Assembly: GCA_900545185.1 (NCBI GenBank) | Contig: UQYH01000039.1 | Coordinates: 1-18,619 of the forward strand | DNA length: 18,619 bases | Direction: 5' to 3' | Source: an uncultured Eubacteriales bacterium | Lineage (GTDB): Bacteria; Bacillota; Clostridia; UBA1381; UBA9506 | Part shown: piece by piece, positions 8,749 to 15,328 of the stretch | How the letters are laid out: each line of letters begins with the position of its first letter | How positions within the stretch are numbered: position 1 is the stretch's first letter | Made by a program: the position numbers and the translations under genes | Notes under the pieces: generated by a model | What the model was told of the DNA's origin: nothing | The model's input: the letters and a program-made list of their open reading frames with translations, nothing else | The model's database searches: none

Positions 8749-9363
8749 ATGAAAGTTAACACAAATCGTGTCGAGCTGATGATTTCAGCCGTGCAAAAAA
8801 AGCAATATCCCAATACAAGCATGCCTGAAATTGCACTGGCAGGGCGGTCTAACGTCGGAAAATCTTCATTGATTAACAAGGTTTTAAACCGAAAAAGCTT
8901 AGCGCGCGTCAGCGGCACACCGGGCAAAACGGTTACCATTAACTTTTATAATGTAGATAATCAGCTGATGCTGGTGGATTTGCCGGGCTACGGCTATGCC
9001 TCCCGTTCCAAAAAGGAAATTGAGGCCTGGGGCAGCATGATTGACGAGTATTTAAACAGCCGTCCGCAGCTTTGTCAGGTGGTGCAGCTTGTCGATTCGC
9101 GCCATAAGCCCAGTCGGGAGGATGTGGCTATGCAGGAGTGGATTCAGGCCTGCTGCGCCTATTCTGTTGTGTTTGCCACAAAGGCGGATAAGCTGAGCAA
9201 AAAACAGCTGGAGGAAAATTTGGCGCTGATTACCGAAACGCTGGCGCTGCGCGAGGGGGATGTTCTCATCCCCTTCTCGGTTAAGCAAAATGAAAGTGTG
9301 CTGAACTTTTGGGAATATGTTGACGGTTGCGTACTGGCAGAGGACGAGGAGGAATCTCTATGA
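8749..9363 (+). CDS. engB: Ribosome biogenesis GTPase EngB/YsxC
   Basis: The 204-residue protein starts at the ATG at 8749, preceded by GAGGAG (8739-8744) that overlaps the lon stop. The single GTPase domain shows G1 GRSNVGKSS (32-40), a threonine in the GKTVTINFY switch I, G3 DLPGYG (77-82), G4 TKADK (144-148) and a G5-like FSVKQ. EngB is an essential assembly factor for the 50S ribosomal subunit in Bacillus. Residues after 195 are a short acidic tail (EDEEE). The stop overlaps the next start (ATGA). Confidence 0.96.
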   Translation: MKVNTNRVELMISAVQKKQYPNTSMPEIALAGRSNVGKSSLINKVLNRKSLARVSGTPGKTVTINFYNVDNQLMLVDLPGYGYASRSKKEIEAWGSMIDEYLNSRPQLCQVVQLVDSRHKPSREDVAMQEWIQACCAYSVVFATKADKLSKKQLEENLALITETLALREGDVLIPFSVKQNESVLNFWEYVDGCVLAEDEEESL

Positions 9364-10112
9364 AAATTGTGCGCTGTACATATGAAAAAAACACCTTTTA
9401 CGGTGTGTTGCGAGGGGGTATGATTTACCCTGTTGACGGGGATATTTTCGGCAGTATATCGACCCTTGAGGGTGGTGTGGCGCTTGAAAAGGTGACACTT
9501 TTGCCGCCCTGCGAGCCGACAAAGATTATTGCGGTGGGATTAAATTACAGTGAGCATGCCAAGGAAATGCAGGAGGCACAGCTGAAAATGCCGGTGCTGT
9601 TTATGAAGCCGACGACAGCGCTTTTGGCACCGGGCGGCACCATCCGTCGGCCGAAGGAATCCGAACGCGTTGATTATGAAGCGGAGCTGGCGGTTGTCAT
9701 CGGCAAAACCTGTTATCATGTTACGCCGGAGGAAGTGCCCGATTACGTTTTGGGGTACACCTGCTTAAATGATGTGACAGCGCGTGATTTACAAAAGGCA
9801 GACGGTCAGTGGACGCGTGCAAAGGGCTTTAATACCTTCGCACCAATGGGGCCTTGGATTGAAACGGAGCTTGACCCCAACGGACTGGAAATCCGGCTGG
9901 AGGTTAACGGCACGGTGCGCCAAAGCGGCAACACGGATATGATGCTCTTTTCACCGGCGCGTCTGGTCAGCTTTATATCCGGCATTATGACACTTTTGCC
10001 GGGTGATGTCATTACAACGGGAACGCCGGCCGGCATCGGGCCGCTGCAGTCGGGCGATACGGTTAGTGTTATCATTGATAAAATAGGCATATTGACAAAT
10101 TATATGGAATAG
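9360..10112 (+). CDS. Fumarylacetoacetate hydrolase (FAH) family protein
   Basis: The 250-residue protein starts at the ATG overlapping the engB stop, with GAGGAGGA (about 9345-9352) as ribosome binding site. It has the FAH-family fold: IIAVGLNYSEHAKE near residue 60, PVLFMKPTTALLAPGG, the metal-binding E107-A-E109 in DYEAELAVVIG, D138 in CLNDVTARD, and the terminal LLPGDVITTGTPAGIGPL. Family members hydrolyse or decarboxylate acylpyruvates, oxaloacetate and homoprotocatechuate-pathway intermediates. No degradation pathway genes are nearby, so a housekeeping role such as oxaloacetate decarboxylase or acylpyruvase is more likely than aromatic catabolism; this is inference. Confidence 0.88.
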   Translation: MKIVRCTYEKNTFYGVLRGGMIYPVDGDIFGSISTLEGGVALEKVTLLPPCEPTKIIAVGLNYSEHAKEMQEAQLKMPVLFMKPTTALLAPGGTIRRPKESERVDYEAELAVVIGKTCYHVTPEEVPDYVLGYTCLNDVTARDLQKADGQWTRAKGFNTFAPMGPWIETELDPNGLEIRLEVNGTVRQSGNTDMMLFSPARLVSFISGIMTLLPGDVITTGTPAGIGPLQSGDTVSVIIDKIGILTNYME

Positions 10113-10134
10113 AAACAAGACAGGAGTGAGCAAA

Positions 10135-10614
10135 ATGAAAAAGATTTTAGAGCTGTTAGAGCGTGACGCAAGCTTAACACCTCAGCAAATTGCCGTTATG
10201 TTGAATCGGGATGCGGCAGAGGTAGAAGCAAAAATCCGCGAATATGAAAAAGAAAATGTGATTGTTGGGTATAAAACCATTGTAAATTGGGAGAAAACAG
10301 AGTTTGAGCCGGTTTCGGCCATCATTGAACTGCGCGTAACACCGCAGCGCGGCGAAGGGTTTGACGAAGTTGCAAAGCGCATTTATCAGTACGAAGAAGT
10401 GGCCTCGGTTTACCTTATGTCCGGCGGATTTGATATTGCCGTTATGCTGGAGGGTAAAACCATGAAGGAGGTTGCCCTGTTTGTTGCCGAAAAGCTGGCG
10501 CCGATGGAACAGGTCATCAGCACGGCAACACATTTTGTGCTGAGAAAATATAAGGTAGACGGGAACATCATTAGTGATAAGCCCCAGGATACCCGTGAGG
10601 TGATTACACTGTGA
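10135..10614 (+). CDS. Lrp/AsnC family transcriptional regulator
   Basis: The 159-residue protein starts at the ATG at 10135, with AGGAG at 10122-10126. The in-frame GTG at 10126 lies within that site and is unlikely. Residues about 3-50 form the N-terminal helix-turn-helix (SLTPQQIAVMLNRDAAEVEA), and about 60-145 form the RAM ligand-binding domain, with GGFDIAVMLEG near its centre. Lrp-type proteins sense amino acids as octamers. The gene overlaps the following aminotransferase (GTGA), which is its probable target or functional partner. Confidence 0.92.
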   Translation: MKKILELLERDASLTPQQIAVMLNRDAAEVEAKIREYEKENVIVGYKTIVNWEKTEFEPVSAIIELRVTPQRGEGFDEVAKRIYQYEEVASVYLMSGGFDIAVMLEGKTMKEVALFVAEKLAPMEQVISTATHFVLRKYKVDGNIISDKPQDTREVITL

Positions 10615-11786
10615 AATATGATAGCTTAGTTTCGGAGAAGGCGAAGCAGATTCCGCCCTCCGGGATACGTAAATTTTTTGATATTGTCAACGAGATGAAG
10701 GATGCCATATCATTGGGCGTGGGCGAGCCGGATTTTGTGACGCCATGGCATATCCGCAACGAGGCGATTTATTCGTTGGAACGCGGCCGTACACACTATA
10801 CGGCCAATGCAGGGCAAATAGAGCTGCGGCGCGAAATTGCTTTGTATATGGAACGGAAGATTGACGTTTCGTATGACCCGGCAAAAGAAATTCTGGTAAC
10901 GGTCGGCGGCAGCGAGGCAATTGATATTTGCATCCGCGCGCTGGTTAACCCCGGCGATGAGGTACTTGTGCCCGAACCGAGCTTTGTTTGCTACAAGCCC
11001 TGTGCAACACTGGCAGGGGCGGTTCCCGTGCCGATTGTAACCAAAAATGAGGATCGGTTTAAGCTGACAAAGGAAGCGCTTTTGGCGGCGATAACACCCA
11101 AAACCAAGCTTTTGGTGCTGCCGTACCCCAATAACCCGACGGGCGGCATTATGACCCGTGAGGATTTGGAGGAAATCGCTTCGGTGCTGCGCGGCACGGA
11201 TATATTTGTTTTATCCGATGAAATTTACGGTGAGCTGACCTATGGCAGAAAGCATGTTTCCATCGCGTCGCTGCCCGGTATGCGTGAGCGGACGGTGCTT
11301 GTAAACGGCTTTTCCAAAAGCTATGCCATGACGGGCTGGCGTTTGGGCTGGGCGGCTGCACCGAAGGAAATTATGTCGCTGATGCTTAAAATTCATCAAT
11401 ATGCCATTATGTGTGCGCCGACCTCCAGCCAGTATGCGGCCATAGAAGCCATAAAAAACGGCGATGAGGACATAGAGCGCATGCGTGAGCAATATAATTA
11501 CAGAAGACGTGTGATTGTAGACGGTTTTAACAAAATGGGTCTTTCCTGCTTTGAGCCGGAGGGTGCGTTTTATGTATTCCCGTCCATTCAATCCACCGGC
11601 CTTGGTTCCGAGGCGTTTGCCGAGCAGGTTTTGCACAGCCAAAAAATTGCGGTTGTGCCCGGAACAGCCTTTGGTGACAGCGGCGAGGGCTTTATTCGCT
11701 GCTCTTATGCATACAGCATTGCCAATATTAACGAGGCATTGGAACGAATTGATCGTTTTGTCAACCAAAAGGGAGGTTTGGCATAA
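10611..11786 (+). CDS. Class I/II PLP-dependent aminotransferase
   Basis: The 391-residue protein starts at a GTG overlapping the regulator stop. PLP-fold type I features are ISLGVGEPDF (substrate region, about residue 34), GGSEAID near 103, LPYPNNPTGG near 170, LSDEIYGELTYG near 203 and the Schiff-base K236 in GFSKSYAMTGWRLGW. The conserved arginine expected for the substrate carboxylate is in EGFIRCSYA near 364. It falls in the PatA/aspartate-aromatic aminotransferase group; the amino acid specificity cannot be read from sequence. The 4-base overlap with an Lrp regulator is a recurrent Firmicutes arrangement. Confidence 0.9.
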   Translation: MKYDSLVSEKAKQIPPSGIRKFFDIVNEMKDAISLGVGEPDFVTPWHIRNEAIYSLERGRTHYTANAGQIELRREIALYMERKIDVSYDPAKEILVTVGGSEAIDICIRALVNPGDEVLVPEPSFVCYKPCATLAGAVPVPIVTKNEDRFKLTKEALLAAITPKTKLLVLPYPNNPTGGIMTREDLEEIASVLRGTDIFVLSDEIYGELTYGRKHVSIASLPGMRERTVLVNGFSKSYAMTGWRLGWAAAPKEIMSLMLKIHQYAIMCAPTSSQYAAIEAIKNGDEDIERMREQYNYRRRVIVDGFNKMGLSCFEPEGAFYVFPSIQSTGLGSEAFAEQVLHSQKIAVVPGTAFGDSGEGFIRCSYAYSIANINEALERIDRFVNQKGGLA

Positions 11787-12277
11787 TGCCGTTAAATATT
11801 GTGTTGGTCGAGCCGGAGATCCCCCAAAACACGGGCAACATTGCACGCAGCTGCCGTGCAACGGGCAGTGTGCTGCACATTGTCAAGCCAATGGGTTTTT
11901 CGATTGATGATAAAAAGCTGAAGCGTGCGGGGCTGGATTATTGGCACGAGCTGGACATACGTTATTATGAAAATTTAGACGATTTCTTTGAAAAATGTAA
12001 GGGAACGTATTATTTCTGCTCTACGAAAGCGCAAAAAAGACACTCTGAAGTGCAATATAAGGATGGGGATTACCTTGTATTCGGCAAGGAGACAAAGGGC
12101 CTGCCGGAGAAACTTTTGCACGAGCATTACAGGGACTGCGTGCGGATTCCGATGCTGCCGGGTATTCGGTCGCTGAATCTATCCAACGCGGTTGCCATTG
12201 TTTTGTATGAGGCTTTGCGGCAACTGGATTATGACGCGCTGGAATGTATGGGTCATTTAACGCAGTATGATGATTAA
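11786..12277 (+). CDS. trmL: tRNA (cytidine(34)-2'-O)-methyltransferase TrmL
   Basis: The 163-residue protein is a minimal SPOUT-class methyltransferase that modifies the wobble ribose of tRNA-Leu isoacceptors. Family motifs are NIVLVEPEIPQNTGNIAR at the N-terminus, FGKETKGL (99-106) and the knot-forming IPMLPGIRSLNLSNAVAIVL near 125-145. Its ATG shares one base with the upstream TAA. GGGAGG at 11771-11776 is the ribosome binding site. Confidence 0.95.
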   Translation: MPLNIVLVEPEIPQNTGNIARSCRATGSVLHIVKPMGFSIDDKKLKRAGLDYWHELDIRYYENLDDFFEKCKGTYYFCSTKAQKRHSEVQYKDGDYLVFGKETKGLPEKLLHEHYRDCVRIPMLPGIRSLNLSNAVAIVLYEALRQLDYDALECMGHLTQYDD

Positions 12278-12291
12278 GGAGGACAGGCGGC

Positions 12292-12513
12292 ATGGCAGAG
12301 AAGAAAAGCTTTGAAAAGACGATGGCCGAGCTGGAAGCAACGGTTAAAGCGCTGGAGGACGGCAATGCCACCTTGGACGAGGCGCTTTCCCTTTTTGAAA
12401 AGGGTATTAAGCTTTCAAAGGCCTGCCAAAAGATTTTGGATCAGGCAGAGCAGAAGGTAACACGGCTGAGCGAAGCGGATGACGGTACGCTTGTGGAAAA
12501 GGATTTTTCCTAA
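12292..12513 (+). CDS. xseB: Exodeoxyribonuclease VII small subunit
   Basis: The 73-residue protein matches the usual XseB length and pattern: SFEKTMAELEATVKALEDGN followed by LDEALSLFEKGIKLSKACQ and a basic helix. It forms the multi-copy small-subunit arm around XseA in ExoVII, which degrades single-stranded DNA. AGGAGGA precedes the ATG. No xseA lies upstream; trmL occupies that place, so the large subunit must be elsewhere or absent. xseB next to ispA is the widely conserved order. Confidence 0.93.
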   Translation: MAEKKSFEKTMAELEATVKALEDGNATLDEALSLFEKGIKLSKACQKILDQAEQKVTRLSEADDGTLVEKDFS

Positions 12514-12534
12514 AGATCCAACATCCCGATATGA

Positions 12535-12581
12535 CGGCTGCAGGCATTTGGCTTTTGACAGCCGGGACGGCGCACGACGCC
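12535..12581 (+). promoter_or_regulatory. Two hairpins in the ispA leader
   Basis: CGGCTG (12535-12540) pairs with CAGCCG (12559-12564), and GGCG (12569-12572) pairs with CGCC (12578-12581). Both lie between xseB and the ispA ribosome binding site (TAGGAGG, 12584-12590). There is no T-tract, so they are not terminators. They could tune translation or mark a processing site. Confidence 0.4.
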
Positions 12582-12595
12582 GATAGGAGGTTATC

Positions 12596-13474
12596 ATGGA
12601 CTTTTTAACAGAACTGGAAGCAAAAATTAATTTGGTTAATCAAGCCCTGCAAACATACTTTGTCAAAAAGGAAAATCATCAGGCATCTATTTACGATGCA
12701 ATGGAGTACAGCTTGTTTTCGGGCGGTAAACGGATTCGCCCTGTTTTGTGCGTGGCCTGTGCCGAGGTGTTCGGCAATGCGGAAGAAGCGCTGCCGTTTG
12801 CCTGCGCACTTGAAATGATACATACGTATTCCTTGATTCATGATGATTTGCCCTGCATGGATGATGATGATTTGCGGCGCGGCAAACCGACCAACCACAT
12901 TGTTTACGGTGAAGCCATGGCGGTTTTGGCCGGGGATGCGCTTTTGAATTACGCGTTTGAAACCGTGCTGCAGCATGCCAAATGTCAGCCTGCGCTGACG
13001 GTTGAGGGACTTAAAATTCTGGCGGAATGTGCCGGAACAGAGGGTATGATCGGCGGTCAGGTCATTGATTTGGAATCGGAGGGCAAATCCATTGATTATG
13101 TAACACTGATGGCAATGCACATTCACAAAACCGGTGCCCTTATGATGGCGGCTGCCAAATGCGGCGCATTAATCGGCGGCGGCACAAAGGAAGACGTTTT
13201 GAACATGGAAAAATATGCCCGTTATCTTGGCGTGGCATTTCAAATTAAAGATGATATTTTAGACGTGGAGAGTACAACGGAAATGCTGGGTAAGCCTGTC
13301 GGCAGTGACAGCTCGAACCATAAAACAACCTTTGTCACGCTGTACGGTTTGGAGCAGTCGCAAAAAATGCTGGAGGATTACACGCAAAAGGCCATTGAAA
13401 CCATAGAGCCTTACGGCGAAAAAGCAGCGTTTTTAAAAGATATTTCCGACTTTTTGTTAAAACGGAACCGTTAA
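12596..13474 (+). CDS. ispA: Polyprenyl synthetase (farnesyl diphosphate synthase type)
   Basis: The 292-residue enzyme condenses dimethylallyl/geranyl and isopentenyl diphosphates. The first Asp-rich motif is DDLPCMDDDD (83-92) followed by LRRGKPTNH, and the second is DDILD (219-223). GGKRIRPVLC near residue 43 binds the diphosphate. The bulky-residue pattern before the first motif (EMIHTYSLIHDD) and the length suggest C15 product, as for IspA; GGPP synthesis is an alternative. The start is ATG with TAGGAGG 5 bases upstream. It supplies precursors for undecaprenyl phosphate and quinones, and lies upstream of the DUF212 gene and the OLE RNA. Confidence 0.95.
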   Translation: MDFLTELEAKINLVNQALQTYFVKKENHQASIYDAMEYSLFSGGKRIRPVLCVACAEVFGNAEEALPFACALEMIHTYSLIHDDLPCMDDDDLRRGKPTNHIVYGEAMAVLAGDALLNYAFETVLQHAKCQPALTVEGLKILAECAGTEGMIGGQVIDLESEGKSIDYVTLMAMHIHKTGALMMAAAKCGALIGGGTKEDVLNMEKYARYLGVAFQIKDDILDVESTTEMLGKPVGSDSSNHKTTFVTLYGLEQSQKMLEDYTQKAIETIEPYGEKAAFLKDISDFLLKRNR

Positions 13475-13477
13475 TTT

Positions 13478-13510
13478 TGCCGGCAGACCGTCGGCATGTT
13501 AGCGGCTAAC
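13478..13510 (+). repeat. Two small inverted repeats between ispA and the DUF212 gene
   Basis: TGCCG (13478-13482) pairs with CGGCA (13492-13496). GTTAG (13498-13502) pairs with CTAAC (13506-13510) around CGG. No U-run follows (TAAAAAGAAAAA instead), so they do not form a standard terminator. Confidence 0.4.
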
Positions 13511-13534
13511 TAAAAAGAAAAATGGTGATTCGTT

Positions 13535-13990
13535 TTGAATTTTGTAAAAGAGCTTCTTTGTAATAAGCCCTTGGTTGCGGCGCTGCTGGGATGGCTGGTG
13601 GCGCAGGTATTAAAAGTTATTGTGGTGCGCTTTAAGGATAAGCGTTTCGATTTCAGACGTATGGTCGGTTCGGGCGGCATGCCCAGCTCTCATTCGGCGT
13701 TTGTTATGTCGCTGACAACAGCGGCGGGATGTGAGCATGGACTTTCTTCAACGCTTTTTGCCATTTGCGTGGTTTTATCCTTTGTTGTGATGTATGATGC
13801 TTCGGGCGTTCGCCGTGAAACCGGCCGACAAGCCGAAATATTAAATGACATTATAGAAAACATAGGCACCGATGCACCCGAAGTGACGGGGAAACGCTTA
13901 AAAGAACTGATAGGCCATTCGCCGGTAGAGGTTTTTGCCGGTGCGCTGCTTGGCATTATCATTGGGCTTTTGGTGTATATTCAATTTTAA
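13535..13990 (+). CDS. DUF212 (divergent PAP2 family) membrane protein
   Basis: The 151-residue integral membrane protein matches the DUF212/divergent PAP2 family along its length: an N-terminal hydrophobic helix (ALLGWLVAQVLKVIVV), the hallmark GSGGMPSSHSAFV (about 48-60), a second hydrophobic block (about 72-90), YDASGVRRETGRQA and a C-terminal membrane segment. The start is a TTG at 13535 behind GGTGAT; no in-frame ATG would preserve the first helix. PAP2 enzymes hydrolyse lipid phosphates, but function in this divergent branch is unproven. Its place directly after ispA makes an isoprenoid-phosphate substrate a fair hypothesis. Confidence 0.88.
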   Translation: MNFVKELLCNKPLVAALLGWLVAQVLKVIVVRFKDKRFDFRRMVGSGGMPSSHSAFVMSLTTAAGCEHGLSSTLFAICVVLSFVVMYDASGVRRETGRQAEILNDIIENIGTDAPEVTGKRLKELIGHSPVEVFAGALLGIIIGLLVYIQF

Positions 13991-13992
13991 AC

Positions 13993-14023
13993 GTGACATA
14001 AATAACACTGTAACGAATATAAT
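13993..14023 (+). promoter_or_regulatory. Candidate promoter of the OLE RNA
   Basis: GTGACA (13993-13998, 5 of 6 to the -35 consensus) and a perfect TATAAT (14018-14023) are separated by 19 bases, slightly long. Transcription would start near 14030, a few bases before the first base pair of the RNA's closing helix (14036). The match of predicted start with predicted RNA end supports both calls. Confidence 0.6.
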
Positions 14024-14029
14024 GAGACA

Positions 14030-14665
14030 CTGTGGGTGGCGCAGTATTCTAGTCAGCTCGGCTCATTCCCAGGACGGGCCTAAAAATCCGTTGAAGGGCA
14101 CATCGATGAAGTTTCTGGTGCTTGCTTTCGACGCCCAGTCGGGGGTTGGTGCTGGGAGTTAAGGCTTAGGGGCGGTTTGCAATGGCATGTGAATAACGAC
14201 CCCTTTGCCGTGGAGACCTGTTCTTGTGCTCGAAAATGCTCGGACGAAGTTTTGGCTTTTAAAGACATAGCAGGGTACGAAGCAGGATTAAACCTGTTTT
14301 GCGGTGTGAACTTGCCATGGGCAAGCAAATGCTGTGGGCAGCGTAGCCTGCCTTGAGTGGTATTGGCGGATAGCGGATCAGACACGGTTCTCTCGGCCAA
14401 GAGAACTGCGTCATCGCTGCTTGAAACCAATGCTGCAAAAGAGGCTAAGAATGAGTTTGACTGTTTGGGAAAACCTCTAGACTGTTCATTTTTTGAGACG
14501 CATCGGGGATTGCAGTGCGGACTTAAGTGGCGATTCGGTGACGCGCCGGGCAACCGCGCGACGGCGGCATGAAAGGGAAACCGCTGATTTGGCGACATTT
14601 CAGCTGCTGCCGGGGAAAGCCTACCGAACCTAAACCGCAAAATTAACCCGATGCTGTTGCCACTT
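14030..14665 (+). ncRNA. ole: OLE RNA (ornate, large, extremophilic)
   Basis: This gene-free stretch folds locally throughout. A closing helix joins 14036-14044 to 14654-14663 (one bulge). Stems include 14134-14138/14152-14156, 14168-14172/14200-14204, 14278-14286/14293-14301, CTTGCC/GGCAAG at 14311-14325, 14337-14341/14348-14352, a long bulged hairpin at 14371-14419 and 14447-14456/14484-14493 capped near a GGGA tetraloop (14467-14470). The 3' domain nests 14501-14507/14647-14653, 14516-14520/14635-14639 and 14534-14539/14623-14628, enclosing 14542-14546/14556-14560 and 14562-14574/14598-14612. Size (about 635 nt), the xseB-ispA context and a multi-TM gene directly downstream are the defining features of OLE, which joins OapA in a membrane RNP in Bacillus halodurans. 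Ends are approximate. I could not run a covariance search. RNase P, tmRNA, SRP and group II intron hallmarks are absent. Confidence 0.92.
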
Positions 14666-14692
14666 TAATCAACATTTAAAAATGTACATGAA

Positions 14693-14699
14693 AAGGTGG
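14693..14699 (+). promoter_or_regulatory. Ribosome binding site deciding the oapA start
   Basis: AAGGTGG sits 5 bases before the TTG at 14705. The in-frame GTG at 14696 falls inside this site, so the TTG is the more likely start. Confidence 0.65.
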
Positions 14700-14704
14700 T
14701 TTCG

Positions 14705-15328
14705 TTGACCGACGAGGACAAAAAGCAAAAAAAGACAATTCAAGTACGAAGCAACAACGCCGGAAATAGAAAAGTAAGCTACAAATGGGTGGTAACCATT
14801 GTGATATGGACGTTTGTGATTTCATCGACCATGCAAATGATTCAGGCAGGACTGATGAGCCGCGTTACCCTTTTGGCCGCTTGCTTTATTCTGTTTTCTT
14901 TTGTTTTAATCGGCATTGTGTTTGATATTATAGGTGTTTCGGTAACGGCGGCCAGCGAGGTGCCGTTTCACTCCCTTTCGGCGCGGCGTGTGCGCGGTGC
15001 AAAAGAAGCGATTCGTTTGATTCGGAACGCCGACAAGGTCGGCAATTTTTGTAATGATGTGATTGGTGATATCGCAGGTATTATCTCCGGTAGTGCAACA
15101 ACGGCCATTGTGATTATGCTCAATGCTCTTTTTACGGGGCAGCATGAATACATTTTAAACATTACGCTGGCAGGGCTGGTTGCGGCGCTGACGGTCGGCG
15201 GAAAGGCCATTGGCAAGGGTATCGCCCTTTCCTACTGCAATCGCATTGTTTTTACGGTGGGAAAGCTGATTAGCTTTGTGCAGCCGAAGCATGGAAATAA
15301 AAACAAAAAAAGAAGGCAAATCAAATGA
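14705..15328 (+). CDS. oapA: OLE-associated membrane protein OapA
   Basis: The 207-residue very basic protein begins at a TTG directly after the OLE RNA. Its N-terminus (residues 2-27) is Lys/Arg-rich. Four hydrophobic segments follow at about 27-47, 53-78, 119-143 and 150-175, and it ends in a basic tail (KNKKRR). Between segments 2 and 3 is ASEVPFHSLSARRVRGAKEA with NADKVGNFCNDVIGDIAG; acidic residues D74, E85, D118 and D122 lie in or near the membrane. OapA binds OLE RNA and anchors it to the membrane in B. halodurans. Its similarity to DUF21/CNNM-type Mg2+ transport domains is my impression from the SE/PFHS region and is unproven. The stop overlaps the aroE start (ATGA). Confidence 0.9.
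   Translation: MTDEDKKQKKTIQVRSNNAGNRKVSYKWVVTIVIWTFVISSTMQMIQAGLMSRVTLLAACFILFSFVLIGIVFDIIGVSVTAASEVPFHSLSARRVRGAKEAIRLIRNADKVGNFCNDVIGDIAGIISGSATTAIVIMLNALFTGQHEYILNITLAGLVAALTVGGKAIGKGIALSYCNRIVFTVGKLISFVQPKHGNKNKKRRQIK

Noticed and set aside
10092..10107. TTGACA followed by TATATG before the Lrp gene
   Set aside because: The spacing is only a few bases and no -10 lies 16-18 bases downstream, so it is not a usable promoter.
11211..11861. 216-residue minus-strand open frame opposite the aminotransferase
   Set aside because: The plus-strand frame has all the catalytic motifs; the minus frame has no recognisable features.
13935..14572. Small plus-strand open frames inside the OLE region (13935-14162 and 14357-14572)
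   Set aside because: They lack ribosome binding sites and family resemblance, and their codons run through base-paired stems.
14080..14640. 186-residue open frame on the minus strand across the OLE region
   Set aside because: Low-complexity Ser/Arg/Pro-rich translation with no recognisable domain and no ribosome binding site seen. It is antisense to a highly structured RNA and is a typical false 'hypothetical protein'.
14030..14665. RNase P RNA, tmRNA, SRP RNA or group II intron as identity of the structured RNA
   Set aside because: I see no RNase P conserved core, no tRNA-like T-loop end, no SRP Alu/S-domain loop and no domain V-like hairpin or reverse transcriptase. Context and length fit OLE instead.
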